Shown: positions 22,777-35,419, numbered from the stretch's first letter. The stretch is 64,000 nucleotides of DNA from Linanthus parryae (GCA_023055425.1 JALGPY010000009.1:54312616-54376615), one strand, 5' to 3'. Notes: generated by a model not told the origin, from the sequence alone. Translations and numbers: made by a program.

Positions 22777-24596
22777 TCTATATATATTTGAGAATGTCCT
22801 CTTCAACTTTGTTTGAGAAATTGTCACGTGGCATATTCAATTATTTAATGTAATAGCTAAAATCTAAAACATTGGCGCTGAACTTAAAATTAAAAAGTTG
22901 GCGCTCAAGTTAGAATTTAAAATTGGAATGGCATTGATATGTGGTTGGAATGAAAAACAGTATACCAAAGAATCAATTTTGCCTCTCTACATTGCTTGGT
23001 TACCATATACGTAATACTCAATTAGAAAGTGCCAACCGTAAATTCCTTGGAAGGTTGAAAAAATAAGTAAGTCAAAAGAAATCATTTGGTAAATAAATTG
23101 GAATGGAATTATTATGTGTTTGGAATGGAAACAATGTGAGAAATAATCAATTCGCCTCTCAAAACTGATTGGTCACAATAAACGTAGTACTGAATTTAGA
23201 AAGTGTCAATTGATTCGGCTAAATAAATCAATAACTATTATTGTAAATTTCTTGGATGTATAAACGGCATCAACGTAGTTCATTATAAATTGATTCTTCT
23301 CAATACTAAAATCTTTGTACTTCTCTTGCACAATGTTTCCTCATGCTCTCTCCTCTCTCTGGCAGTGATGGACGAAATGCAAGAACGCAGAGACTGTTTC
23401 AAGTTAATTGGCGTGGCCGGTAAGAAAAAATTTAAAGGAACGAAGATACGCCCGCAGATCCGTTTAGTTTTCTGAAAATCGTCTTATCACCGTTAATTTT
23501 GTTCCATTTGTTTCATCATTCATCTTTTGGAAATCACTTATTTGTTTCGTATGTTAGTTTATATCGTCTACAATCATATGATTTCATCTTCCACCTGAAT
23601 TCTGAAACATTTACTATTCTAGCTATATAACTGTGATTAGTTTTATCTTTCGATGAACAACATGGCTGATATTGACCCCAAAAAGCGATAGAATTATTAT
23701 CTGAGCACGGTTAGTGTTTTTACAGGAAGTCTCTAGCTAACCTTCGTGCAAGAGATATTTATTAACATCGAGCCTGTTTTATTAGACTGAAAATAGGATC
23801 GATGTTAAGAAAAGATCTCTTGCGAGAATTTCATATTTTGTGTGAGTTCGTTTATTCAGAGATTTTAGTTTAGTTCGATAATCGAAAATCTAGAATCTAA
23901 AATTTTAGTTTAGTCCGATAATGGGAAATCCCGAATCTGAAAATAGTATAAGTGAAAACAAATGTAGTAGATTGGTCCCAAGAGAGATTGATTTACTCAA
24001 TAAATGGAATCCACCCGAAATTTAAAACCAGTAAAAGGTATAATAAGAACCAATCAAACATTCTTCCAAAGAAAGAAAATGCATTCATCACGGATTAAAA
24101 AATATCACGAATTCAATAATTTCTCAGTTTGGTTCTTACTATACCTTTTTTCTAAAAAAATCTCAAAAAAGTGTAGAAAAAATTAATTGAGTCAATGCGC
24201 TCAAAGACAGTTGGGTTTTCACTTTTGATCAATCAAATTCTTTACAATATCTATGTAGTACTTTTTTTCGAGTCAATACTTGCTTTGAACTTTCATTTTC
24301 ACGTTCTTAATTGCTACCAATTCTGTAATGGATATAATGCCCAATACGGTCCAAAATTATTGAATTGTCCTAAAATGTTTTATTTTTCAAAAAATATAAA
24401 AATAATTGAAATGATAGCATTAATAAGTGACTGTGTTTCTTTGGCCATACTCAATATTTTGCAACTAGATACTCAGCATTTTTTTGTTATTTCTCTTATG
24501 TAGTATTTGTAGTTGATAAGACATTAATTGTTTCACTAATATTAATTTTGTATTGGATTTAAAAATTTGTCGTGCATCGCACGGGTTAAATGCTAG
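22777..24596 (+). mobile_element. Non-autonomous Helitron
   Basis: The element starts TCTATATATATTTGAGAATG directly after an A and ends CTAG directly before a T, as required for Helitron insertion between A and T. A 3' hairpin (CGTGC, loop ATC, GCACG) lies at 24,571-24,583, ten bases before CTAG. The 5' sequence with GTCCTC and CACGTGGCA is typical of dicot Helitrons. Length is 1,820 bp. No Rep/helicase is encoded. The short open frames inside are not recognised, though 23,290-23,475 could be a captured piece. An internal inverted repeat of about 30 bp per arm lies at 23,740-23,835. Confidence 0.8.
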
Positions 24597-25080
24597 TCGT
24601 ATACTCCTTTAAAATGGGTAAGCACGTGCCCACTCATGCCTCGCCTTACTACTCCTTTCGTCACCAAATAAATGCCAACTAAATTTTTTAGGACAATTTT
24701 GACTTATCTGATTTAAGTAAAAAGAAAAAGAAACAATGACTCGTAAACCTTAATAACTTATTAGTTCCATTTTGACTTATCTGATTTAAGTAACAAAAAG
24801 AGACAAGAACCAGTAAAAAACTAACATATTACTTCCAATACGAGGTCATCAATAATGTTAATTCCTTCAACTGTTCAACACTAGCAGCAAAATGAAGGGT
24901 AAAAGACACTGACCACCCTTGAGTTTAGATAAAAACCCACCCCGCTACCCTGTGTTTTGGATAAAGACACTCGGCACCTTCTTTTTGAATGGAGGCTAAC
25001 AGTTGACTACGAACTGGATAAAGGACCATTTTACCCCTGAAATATGATAAAATGACCTCATGTATATTCCTCTCATCTCT
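24597..25080. other. Intergenic with a short direct repeat
   Basis: The motif TTTTGACTTATCTGATTTAAGTAA occurs at about 24,706 and 24,773. The stretch 24,895-25,060 (AGGGTAAAAGACACTG ... ACCATTTTACCCCTGAAA) looks like part of a dispersed repeat. No gene is seen. Confidence 0.45.
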
Positions 25081-25202
25081 CATTCTTCATTTCTAACCCT
25101 AATCCTTCTCTCTCTTACCCTCTTTCTCTCTTCCCCTATTGCATAGCCACCTTCAGTTGGCTGTCGATCTAAAAACCACACCAACAACCAACAACGCCTC
25201 CA

Positions 25203-25466
25203 TCACCGCAACCACAACCTCCTTCTTCTCCTCTCCCGAGATCCATTACCGTCCTCGCTGCTCTGGAACACCGATCTCGGCGAATCCGTCGACGAAGGAG
25301 GCGGCGAGATCTGTTTGACGAATCTAGGCGGCGAGAGGAAGGCTATAATCTTCAAAGGCGATGAACAACGGTCGTACTCGTCGATGAGATTCACCAGATC
25401 CTCATCGGAGGTGATCGAGACGAGAGCGTCCAGATCTTCAGTCGGATGCTGGCATCTCAAACTCAC
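25203..25466 (-). pseudogene. PB1-domain gene fragment
   Basis: On the minus strand this reads LRCQHPTEDLDALVSITSDE, then DLVNLIDEYDR and KIIAFLSPPR. This is the C-terminal half of a plant PB1 (Phox/Bem1) domain with its acidic OPCA-like DEDL motif. A Ser/Pro-rich stretch (SPPPSSTDSPR) follows, as in plant PB1-domain proteins. The N-terminal half (basic Lys cluster and first strands) is missing: the match stops at about 25,480 beside the Copia-like element. PB1 domains mediate protein-protein pairing. This truncated copy is unlikely to work. Confidence 0.75.
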
Positions 25467-25541
25467 CGGTGAACCGTGTTAGACAAAAATCCCAAGTACA
25501 GGATATCGCTACAAGTAGTAATTCAGTTAAAACGGAGTACT

Positions 25542-27203
25542 TGTAGGGTTTTGATCATGAATACGCAGCGGAAGAACAATATAATTATCCCATTAAGGCC
25601 GTCCAAGGATCACAGGAAGAGAAATCATGACGATGGTAAGAGAATAGTGTTAAGATATTACCAAGCCAATGATAATATCTATTTGCCATAAAGTGACAAG
25701 CTCATCTCCATGTGCTCCACCATAGCCGCACGCCTAGGGATGGGAGTCTTCATCGTCTTTGTGTCTTCTTGGTTCTCCGGTCTTCTTCTCCATGCTCTTG
25801 GCTATCATCTAAATATTTCTAATTCTAGCCTAACATCTAGAATAAATAAATAAATAAATAAATAAAGCCTCACATGTTGAGGAAGATGATCAGCTCACAG
25901 GCCGTAAAATTAACTAACTATTACATTAATTTGATCAGCTCGCAGGTCGTAAACCAAACCACAACAAACACAAAACATCCATAATCTAGGCCATATCCAT
26001 CCACCATGCAAAAAAGCACATAATACAGTTAAAACCAATTTTTAACGCGCTTGTTTAATTTTAGTTGAATTGGGTAATTAGGGTTACAACGGTCCTAGGG
26101 GTCCAACCTAAGCATAGGCCGAACCCTAAGGGACTGCCGCCCGCCACCTTGGGTCGGCCCTAGGCTGGCTGCCCCTTTGGTGACCTGCGGCCTTGCTTGG
26201 CGCGCAAGGAAGAGGGGACGGACGGCTAGGGTTTCGGCCCTAGTCTCCTTCCCCTTTCTTCCTTGTTGCACAAGCTTGGTTGTTTCCATATAATTGTTTC
26301 CATAAATGAAAAACCCCTTTTCCAATTATGTGCCCATGAACCCAAATTTACAAGAACCCAATTATTCACATCCTATGTGATTAAAAACAAATTTACACAT
26401 CCAATGTTAAATTAGATCTTGTTTATATTGAATCAAATTAAATTTGCATCTACTATGCCAATTAATTTCATTTTCGCGTAATATGAATATAACGGTGTAT
26501 AAACTGAAATCGTAACACATAAAATCATGTTATGCACTACGGCCTGTGGCTTTGATACCACTGTTGGGTTTTGACGTAGGTAACGCAGCGGAATAACAAA
26601 AAATTAATTCCTACTCAAAGCCCACCAAGAATCACAGGAAGAGACATTCATAACATGATGAAGGACATAGAAGATGTGTACCTTTTGGTTTGGGAGATCA
26701 CATGAAGAATAATATCCTCGTCTCTACGGTTGATCCACGTCTAGAGGTGAGATATAGATCTTCCTTATCCTAGTGCTAGCTTGGACCGGAGGAAGAGGGA
26801 AGAAGGTATCAAGCAACGAAGAACAAAGAGAGGATCGGCCCTCTCTTTGTGGCCGACGGGTAGCGGCGGACGGCTAGTGGCTTCGGCCTCTAGCTTGTCT
26901 TGCTCTCTCTCTCTTGCTTTCTCTCCCACTTACTTATGTTATGAGAAATCATTGTGGGAAGGAATCTAGAGCATCATTTATATAGTCCAACAACTCCTTG
27001 TTAACTACATAAAGGCCCTTCCTAATCCTACATGAATTTGGATTAGTCACTTCCTTGCATATTAGTCCTACTAAGTTTGCAAGATGTTTCGAAGTGATCC
27101 TTCTAATTAATTAGTCATATTAATGAATCCCAAATCTAGTTAAACTCTATTAGACGTGTGACCCCATAGGTTTCTACTTAGTTGGTAGTAACTAATTACT
27201 AAC
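25542..27203 (-). mobile_element. Degenerate Copia-like element
   Basis: A primer site GGTATCAAAGCC (minus strand, 26,548-26,559) matches initiator tRNA-Met with a change. It lies beside an LTR beginning TGTTGGGTTTTGACG at 26,562. A related LTR start lies at 25,542 (TGTAGGGTTTTGATC, followed in both by ACGCAGCGGAA and ATCACAGGAAGAGA). The right LTR would end near 27,203 (ACTAACA). The internal part (about 25,800-26,547) is GC-rich at 26,090-26,250 and has no reverse transcriptase or integrase, so this is a non-autonomous or heavily deleted copy. It truncates the PB1 fragment. Confidence 0.6.
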
Positions 27204-27261
27204 ATGGAGCGGTGTCTAGCAACACGTCCAAGCCACCCAACTAGTAGAAATAAGTCAGTGA

Positions 27262-28065
27262 TCCCGACAAACCTTGTGCCCAACTAATCAGACGTTGGAG
27301 GATATGCTAAGATCGTGTGTTATGGACTTTCAAGGTTCATGGGTTGATAGATTACATTTGATAGAGTTCTCCTACAACAACAGTTACCATGCCAGTATTG
27401 GGTGGCACCTCACGAAGCGCTGTATGGAAGAAAGTGTAGAACACCATTGTGTTGGAACGACATAAGCGAGACAATAGTAATTGGTCAACAACTTATTGAA
27501 GAGATGACAAATCAGATGAGACTTATCCAACAAAGAATGAAGGCAGCTCAGGATAGACAAAAGTCCTACGCTGATCAGAAAAGGAGACCATTGGAGTTTC
27601 ACATTGGAGAAAATGCATTTCTTAAAGTTTCGCCTACTAAAGGAGTAATGAGGTTCAATCAGAAAGGGAAGTTAAGCCCGAAATTCATTGGACCATATGA
27701 TGTCATAGAGAAGATTGGAGAAGTGGCTTATCGATTGGATTTACCATCAAATTTGGGTCGTGTTCACAATGTATTACACGTATCTCAGCTGAAGAAGTAC
27801 GTGCCTGACCCATCCCATGTATTAGATCCTGAACCAGTAGAACTGGACCCGTCTTTGAGTTATGAAGAACATCTTGTCAAGATTCTAGACACCATATAAG
27901 GAACGCCCACAACAAGAGTGTCAAGATTGTAAAGGTCTTATGGACAAATCACCTCACTGAAAAGGCAACTTGGGAAGCGGAGGATGATATGAGGAAGAAT
28001 TACCCTCATCTGTTTGACAAGGTACTTTGAGTTCCGAGGACGTCACTCCTCTAAGGGGGAGAGGA
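27262..28065 (+). pseudogene. Chromovirus (Ty3/gypsy) integrase C-terminus and chromodomain remnant
   Basis: The frame reads [15 protein letters not shown], then after a one-base loss at about 27,400 continues [20 protein letters not shown]-like module follows (GPYDVIEKIGEVAYRLDLP, VHNVLHVSQLKKY). A second frame break after KILD precedes a chromodomain: KVLWTNHLTEKATWE and MRKNYPHLF at about 27,930-28,020. Integrase inserts element DNA and the chromodomain directs it to chromatin; this copy lacks the DDE core and is dead. A polypurine tract AAGGGGGAGAGGA follows at 28,053. Confidence 0.85.
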
Positions 28066-28190
28066 TGTAATCCCTCGATTTTTAATACATTATTCTTTAT
28101 AGTATATTGCATATCATTCATGACCTTAGGTTTGTATTTAGTAGTTTTACCCTTGAGTGGAGGTTCATACCTTATCGGTTGTTGAGGTTT
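28066..28190 (+). mobile_element. Start of a first chromovirus LTR, truncated
   Basis: TGTAATCCCTCG directly follows the polypurine tract at 28,053-28,065. The sequence is replaced after about 28,190 by the 3' end of another chromovirus. Confidence 0.5.
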
Positions 28191-28234
28191 TAGTTTAAAC
28201 TTCGAGGACGAAGTTCTCTTTAAGGAGGGAAGGA

Positions 28235-30488
28235 TGAAATACCCCGTTTTGTGACTATGGGTATTTTGTGATATCATTGTAAGTGTTGGGGAGTTTATTT
28301 AATTGTCGAGAGTTAATTATAATTGTTATGAGAGTTTGGGAGATCTTTGTGACTTTAATCCAAGAGTTTTAGTGTCTTTTACTTGAGTTTGGGGAGGTAG
28401 TTGTCTTTTGGCAAAACTAAGGGGGAAAAAGTGTCTTTTGACCAAACTTTTCTTCCTACATAAAGTTTCCTATTCAAAGAGGGTTTTCTACTTATGAAGT
28501 TGATTTTTTTCCAAATCTCATAAAACCCTCACTCTCTCTATTTCTCTCTCTCTCTCACGTCTCTCTCTCACCCGTCCCTCTCTCTCACTCTCTCTCCTCC
28601 GACGGCAGAGCAGCAGCCACACCACCGCCGCCGCCTCTCTCCCTCCGGTCGCAGGTACTCTCTCTCTTTCTTCTTTCTCTTTCTCTCTCTCCGTCCGACT
28701 CTCTCTCCGTCCGACCCTCCATGGGCGGCGGGTTTAGATCATGTTTCTTCTTCTTTTCTTTTTCTATTGATTTCTATTGTTCTCTTGATCACTTGTTTAC
28801 GATTAATGTACGTAGCATGTCATCTTTAATTTTCAGATTTGTATTGTTAGTTTCATCATTCTTGAAGTCATAGGATTAATCATCAAGTTTTGGGTTAATC
28901 ATGTTCTTAGTTTATGGGAAAAACCATAGTCATGGAAGGGACGTTTGATTAAGCGATTTGGTGATTTGATGATCATAGTAGGTGGGTAGTAACCTAATTT
29001 GATGTGGGTATTCATGTTTGCATTAGGTTTTGTTTGAATACGGGATTAACTAGATGTTTTGGAGATTATTTGTATGAAAAGTGATAATTCCCGTATGAGT
29101 ACTATGAATGAAATTGGAAACTTAAAACTAGCATAACTTTTGATCCAGGAATCAAAATTCGGATCCGTTTGAGGCTAAACTTATTATTCAGAGTGCTTTG
29201 AATCTAATGAGACTGTTTTTGAGCCATGATATGTTTGGAAAGTTGGAGTAATAAAATTGGTGAAGTAATGTTAGGTTATGTACACATTAGGTTATAGGAT
29301 TTTGGGGCAAGATTTTGGGTTTGGTTTTGAGGTATGAACTAAGTGGGATGTTCGGTTGGTGTTAGAGACATAAACCGTCGAGTACCATATGCATGTAGAT
29401 AGTATAGCAAATTATATTGCTAGAGTATTATCTTTAATTAGGGTATTGTTACGTGTAGGTGACGAGTTCTTCGACGACGAGTACATCGAGTACGTCGACT
29501 GATTTGCGGTAGTTGATTTGCTTTGAGGTAAGTAAGCATACCAGGCCTAGTGTGCCTAACTCTTTCGTGTCAAATGAATTCTCGGATTTTCTTTACGTCT
29601 CAAAATGTGTTTATGTGATGTGACATGCAATTTGTGATTTTTACTTGATAAATGTCTTTCTTGAAAATATCACCATGATAATACTAATGAACTACAACGT
29701 AAAGTGGAAGAGTTGTGCGGGGCCATTTATTATTGGTTACTATTGGCATTGGGCGTGTTGACTTCGGTCTTCCGGTTCAATTTATTTTATTTAATCCGGT
29801 TGCAAGTCTCCGGATAGCTCCCTGCACTCACTCCTCTGACCGCCAGAAGTCTTTGGGGGGGGGGGGTGTCGACACTTAAGGTCTTGGATGCTTGCGAGAT
29901 GGTTGGTTTTCCCCGTCACAACAAAATGATTAATGGTGGATTTTGGTTTTGTTAATGAAAAAAGAACTAATATGTGATTTTGGATTTCCTAATGATTATG
30001 GAATTGGTTTGGAAATGTTATGGAATTGGGAACCCTCATGTTTTCCCACAAGTGTCAACTTCATTTCAGTTGTGTTTTTGAAAAGAACTCTTACTTGTAA
30101 ATGGGTCGTTGTTTTATAACTATCCTATCATCATTTTACATGCTTGGGTGTTTTCTTACCAGTATTTCATGCTGATTTTGTACTGTGGTGTTTCTTTTTG
30201 ATTCCGCACCACAGGTCTAGAGGATGGGAACCTGGCGTAGAAGGGGAACGCGTTTTATCATTTAATTCATTAGTCTTATTTTATATTAGAACTCTTTAAT
30301 TACTTTAGTTGCTTTGTGCCCGGTTCGAGGCGAGAACTACTAAATTGTAATAGCGGTTAGTTTTAGTTTATTATTGTGGATGTTTTTGCTTGAGAACCAT
30401 GTTATAAAATTTCCTTGTATTTGGGTTTAACATCGGGTACGGAGTGACATCCCCAAGCCTCCGGCTTGGGCCATTTGGGGGGGTTACA
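28235..30488 (+). mobile_element. Chromovirus-type LTR (second element)
   Basis: It begins TGAAATACCCCG after a second polypurine tract (AAGGAGGGAAGGA) and ends GGGTTACA, the usual plant chromovirus LTR termini. Length is 2,254 bp. A TATA-like TACATAAAG at about 28,457 and a CT-rich leader at 28,520-28,700 fit LTR promoter structure. It is probably a solo or 3' LTR; no second copy is in the window. No target duplication was confirmed. Confidence 0.6.
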
Positions 30489-30705
30489 TTTCCCTTGTTA
30501 AAAACATCGGTCTCCAAAAACCGGAAGCTCGCATGAGGTGAGGCTATCATCAGAGGGTTTGCCTTTGTGCTACGTGTTGCTCAGATCCACTACTTGCAGA
30601 CGCACAACATCTTTAAAATTAGCACTATAAAGAATCCGTGCATACACACATTCACTGGAATAATTAAATAGGTTTGAAAAAAAAGATGCTACCCATATGT
30701 ATGTA

Positions 30706-30762
<57 letters not shown>

Positions 30763-31090
30763 GTACATACACACGCCACTCTGTCTCACCTCTTCTTCTC
30801 CATCCCGACTTTTACCACTATTCACTGGGTCACTTTAACCGGGTGATTTTGATAGCAAATTGATGCAACTTTTGGATAACTTTTTCATGATGTTGTGGAG
30901 TAAATTATCAAAAAATCGCATCATTTTGCAATCAAAATTATCATGTCAGAATGACCTAGATACGAAGATAGGAAGGGCAGAGTTGATACAGAGTAGTATT
31001 TTTGATATATGCTAACCCATAAATATTAGGAAATGAAAATATGGCCCCATCATACCACGACATAAATACACACCCTAATTTTTACACTGG
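30489..31090. other. Intergenic with a GT/AT microsatellite
   Basis: A (GT)n(AT)n run lies at 30,701-30,775. The rest shows no gene or element end. Confidence 0.7.
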
Positions 31091-31294
31091 CACTATCGAA
31101 TTCCGACCCTCATGCAGCCGCCTGAATGTTTGAAGTCAGATTGGTCAAGTCCGGAACACCCATCTCGGATCTTCGTCTCAGACCCAAAACCCTCATTCCC
31201 AATCTCATGCTCACTCAATCCATCACCTCTGACCTCGCCTGCAAAAACCCAGTTTCTTGAGGCAATCATAGTTTCAGAGCATACATGTAAGTAA
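31091..31294 (+). CDS. Hypothetical short coding stretch
   Basis: An open frame from the ATG at 31,112 reads PPECLKSDWSSPEHPSRIFV and on to TQFLEAIIVSEHTCK. It has Ser/Pro-rich composition and no recognised domain. It could be the 5' exon of a gene with the membrane-like stretch at 31,342 as a later exon, or chance. No splice arrangement is clear. Confidence 0.2.
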   Translation, partial: HYRIPTLMQPPECLKSDWSSPEHPSRIFVSDPKPSFPISCSLNPSPLTSPAKTQFLEAIIVSEHTCK

Positions 31295-31341
31295 TTTCGC
31301 ATTTGGGTTTGGTCCAATTTTAGCCAAGTTCAACGGGTTTT

Positions 31342-31533
31342 GTGGGGTTTCTTGATAATGATCCTGATAGTTACATTCCTGTAGATTATGTCTATTTACT
31401 AAAAAATAGACCAATCTTTTATAGGGTTCTTGTTGTTTCCAGTATAATATTTGCTTATGTGATAGTCTCAAAGGCTGTAATTGATGATATTTTCCTTCAC
31501 CAATTGGCAGCTCATGGTATGTGTTTATTATAG
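31342..31533 (+). CDS. Hypothetical stretch with a predicted membrane helix
   Basis: The 63-residue open frame contains FLDNDPDSYIPVDYVYLLKN followed by a hydrophobic segment VLVVSSIIFAYVIV. Composition is protein-like. The next bases lead into a repeat shared with 16,105. Function is unknown. Confidence 0.25.
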   Translation: MGFLDNDPDSYIPVDYVYLLKNRPIFYRVLVVSSIIFAYVIVSKAVIDDIFLHQLAAHGMCLL

Positions 31534-32001
31534 TTGCCAAAAATTTGATATGCATCATGTGTCGATAATACAATTCTCTATGTCGCGTATTGGAACGATA
31601 TGGACACCTTTATTAAAACTGCTTAATATATACGAACTCTTACAGTAAAGAATTTATTCGTTGTATCTTACATTTACTTTCTGATCCAATAAGAAGTCGC
31701 TGAAAAACGTGGTGTTTCAGTGAGTTCTCATTTCTCGATTAATAAAAAGCGATGTTTACTTGAATTGACATTTTCCTTGGCTTAATTGGCTTCATTTGAA
31801 GAGATGTAGTGAGTATCTTGAAACTGTGAGTCTGATTTGTCTCATATTAAGGATTTTGAGCATTTTAGGTACGAAACTAAGGGCTATTGTGTTCGAGAGA
31901 TGCTTCAAAGATAGTGGTACGGAGTACGGACAAGTAAGTGAAGATTTCAGCATCAAATGGATTTTTTCTTTTTCTTTTTGGTCGGGAGGGTCGTACATTT
32001 A
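31534..32001. other. Intergenic with a dispersed repeat
   Basis: The part 31,590-31,680 resembles 16,105-16,200. The remainder has no recognised feature and ends at the TTA target site of a MITE. Confidence 0.45.
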
Positions 32002-32447
32002 GGGTGAGTTTGGGAATGCTTCTGCTGCCAGCACATCTGCTTTCTAACTGCAGAAGCAATTTTAGTGTGTTTGGTAAAAATAAAATTTCTGCCTTTCGGA
32101 CAATTTCTGCTTCCCCACCGTAGTTTTCAGGAAGCAAGGAGGGAGATGCTTTTCTAGAAAGTGCTTTTGATTAATTTATCTACGATCGATTTTAACTTTA
32201 CAATTTTTTAAAATATCGATAGTTATCTTTACGGAAATGACACCTGTCATATATTTTTGTTATTTTACCATCTCACAGCAACTTCACAGTTGATTTTACC
32301 AAACACAAAATTACTATATCAATATTTCACAGCAGCTTTTACGTAATATTTACCAAACAACATTTTATCAGGAATTCACAGCAGCTTTTCCAAAGTGTTT
32401 TCACACAGCAGCTTTCTCGCACCGTCGCAGCATTCCCAAACTAGCCC
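32002..32447 (-). mobile_element. Tourist-like (PIF/Harbinger) MITE, copy 2
   Basis: It is 446 bp, the same length as the element at 4,123-4,568 but inverted. It starts GGGTGAGTTTGGGAATGCT and ends AGCATTCCC...CTAGCCC, with TTA on both sides (31,999-32,001 and 32,448-32,450). It sits exactly at the left edge of segment A copy 2. Sequence differences from copy 1 are scattered, so the two inserted independently or are old. Confidence 0.92.
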
Positions 32448-32449
32448 TT

Positions 32450-35345
32450 AGTCTTTTATCTTTTCATAAGACTAAGTAGATTCTCAAAAAAGAAAAAAAA
32501 AATGAAAAAACTACTAACAGTGTAGTTTCTAACGTCAACTTCAACTTTTCTTACTTTTACTTCTTAAAACGACGTGTTACGAGATAAACATGAGTAAAGC
32601 AAGGAATCATTTAAAAAAATAGAAAATATTTGTTTTTAGAAAATTAACATATTGAAAGTAATCAACCTTTTTTTGTCTGTCTGAAAATATAAAAGGTCTC
32701 CTACAATTAGGTAAAGAAAGCGCAACCTTGTTACGAGTATAACTCTAATATCAACATACTTGACTAGATGACTTCTAATAGTTAATTTGGGAAGTGAAAA
32801 CTAAATTGTTATCCGGAATTGAATCTTATTTGCGTTTCTTTATATTAGAATATCTATTTTCTTCGATAGACTTAATTATCGTACTTTCATAAAAAAGAAA
32901 AAGTAATAGCCGATTATTATGTGTTGTAACTACATGGTTGTCATTTTGCAATGGCTTAAAAGCTGCAACAATTTTGGTTTGCATTATCTTTCTTCAATTT
33001 CTACTTCTCTCTGACTTCAGTGATTCTGACTGGGCAGGTTGTCCCAATACAAGAATGAGAAATGTTGGCTTGGTGAGTTCCTCAAAGCAAGATTCACTTC
33101 TTTGGCCTTGATGTATCAAGCCCATCATCCCCAGCTTAAACACCCGAAAAAAGGTATAGTCTCTATTACAGCTTGATTACTCAGCTCACATTTCTCTTAT
33201 AGGATATTGGCATCTCACTCGCTCATCATCCCCAGTTTAACCACAGGGCTCTTTACATTGCTATTGATCAGAATTACCTCAACCTGGTAAAATACTCATC
33301 AACTATCTATAGATGAGGAGACTCGCAGTGGTTTTAGCTTTGGTGGTGAATGTGGCGTTCTAGAGACCCTGCCAGTTGTGCTAGCAAAGTATTCAAGAGC
33401 TTTGACCTTCCAGGTTAGTAAGGAATTTAGATCTTGACTTGTCACAACAAATCTTCTTCGTTTTTTCCAACTGTTGAGGTTTGAGGCATGTGGTTAGTAT
33501 TTTCATAATCCCTCATAGGACATATTTAGCTTCAATCTCCTAAACGTGATAGCAAAATCTCTGGTAGGTCTTCTCCAAAACTGGGCAGGTCTTCTCTAAT
33601 CTTTATTCTATGATTCTATCATTTCTTGTCACCTTTCCTGTCTCTTCTTCATTTTCTGTCTCTTCATCATTCTCACTGCTTTCACTATCTTCATCAGGAG
33701 ACCCCCTTGTTGCTAACAGTGCTAACAGAAAGTAGCACGTGTACGATAGTGTCAATACCAACAAGCTCTATTTCCAACTCACACCCACTCTCCCTACGGA
33801 CCGCCGCACTCATTTCACCGCCATTGGCCCACCACCGCCACCTTAGTGTCAGCAATACCTCATCTCCATCTTGACCAGTCGGCCCCCACCTATCAACCCA
33901 CACAAAACCACCAACCACTGAATCACATGGATTTGAGCAGCTAAAGGTATATTCATTTCGGCACAACCACCATCACCACCACGAAAGCAAATACCTGTCA
34001 CCAAACTGAACTAGAAACACTATCTTACAACAAACCAGACCCAATACAGCGTATTTAGGTTTGAATTGAGGGGATGCAGTTAGGGTTTGCCTGGAATTAC
34101 CAACTTTGCCGATGTCGTTGCAGTTCTGTCGGAACGAAAAATAAGGCAATACTATTTAGAATCTGGATTGGCCCAAAACAACAAAAATTTCAAAGATTAT
34201 GCCATACCCAGAAGCCGAAATTGTCAGTACAACGACAAATTGTGTTGATTCATTTCTCAATATTCCTAAACAGTAGCTTTGCCATGGTATTTCTTCTAAA
34301 ACTAGGTTGGTTTTCTTTGTTGGTTTTCTTCGTTCATTTCTCAATATTCATAAACAAAGCTAGGCCTAGTGCACTCCAGTTGATGGAATCAGAACCCAAA
34401 AGCAAGAAATCAACCTGAAACAGAGCATGAAGATGAGAGATAGAGATCCACACCCAACAATTAGATCTGACAAAAACCCAGACGCAATGGAGAAACTTGC
34501 TAGGTGGCAGAACGGCTGACCTAGACAAACCCAGGTTGAGTTTGTTTGAGGGTGTTGGGCTTCTATTAGAGGGGATTGTGGTGTTACTGGTTAAGTTCAA
34601 GAGGGATTGGAGATCGATTAGAGAGTATCGGTGGTGATGGAGGGTCATTCCATAAGCTTCTTGTGTTTTAGAGAAAGAGAGCGTTGTGATGGTTTGGCGG
34701 AGAACATGGTATTGAGAACGGGTGACGGTGGCGGCTCGATGGTTGTGAAGTGGTGGGTCGGGACCGTTAGTCAAAGGGTGTTTTCTGTATATTATTTTGG
34801 TACAAATAAGGGTGATTTTTGAATATTTGTAAACAGTAAGGGTACTGTATATTTAACAAAATCAGAGGGTAAATTGTGTAAATTACTCAACAGAATTAAA
34901 TCATGACACCAATGCCTTTTTCCTTCCATTGTGCCTGAAATAAGATGTTTAATTGATGATATTTGGGTTTTGGCTCGGCCAAGGCCTTGAAGGTGTGCTT
35001 TCAAGTCAACCTAATAGATTGTCATTATTAATGAACATTGTCTCATCAGAATGAAAGGGATGCACCGTAGCTCCCTCATTATCATAAAAGCCTCTTAGTA
35101 TCAATACCAAAATGAGCTCTTTAGATGCACTAGATTCGGTTGAAGGAATGTACATTGGTTTATCCGTACGGAGACTCTGTAGATGTATCCACTTCATGGT
35201 TTTGCTTCTTCTGGTTAAACTCTATTTGTGTCGCAAAGAGTTCTCCATAGAAGCAAAAGGGTGAATTAGCTTGATACTGGCAGTAGCAAGACTGCATTAC
35301 ATAATTTTAACAATCAAATAGAGTAACTTCCACTTCACCAAAAGA
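32450..35345. repeat. Segment A, copy 2
   Basis: It matches 86-2,880 with small indels and no 70-bp duplication. The exon-like stretches at 33,038-33,153 and about 33,200-33,290 remain open. It has no intact gene and leads directly into FB3. Confidence 0.8.
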
Positions 35346-35419
35346 TATTAAGAATGTGGCTGCTAAATTGAGTTCATTATGTATGCTTTTGTATAGTTAT
35401 ACTTATGACAAGATTTTTT

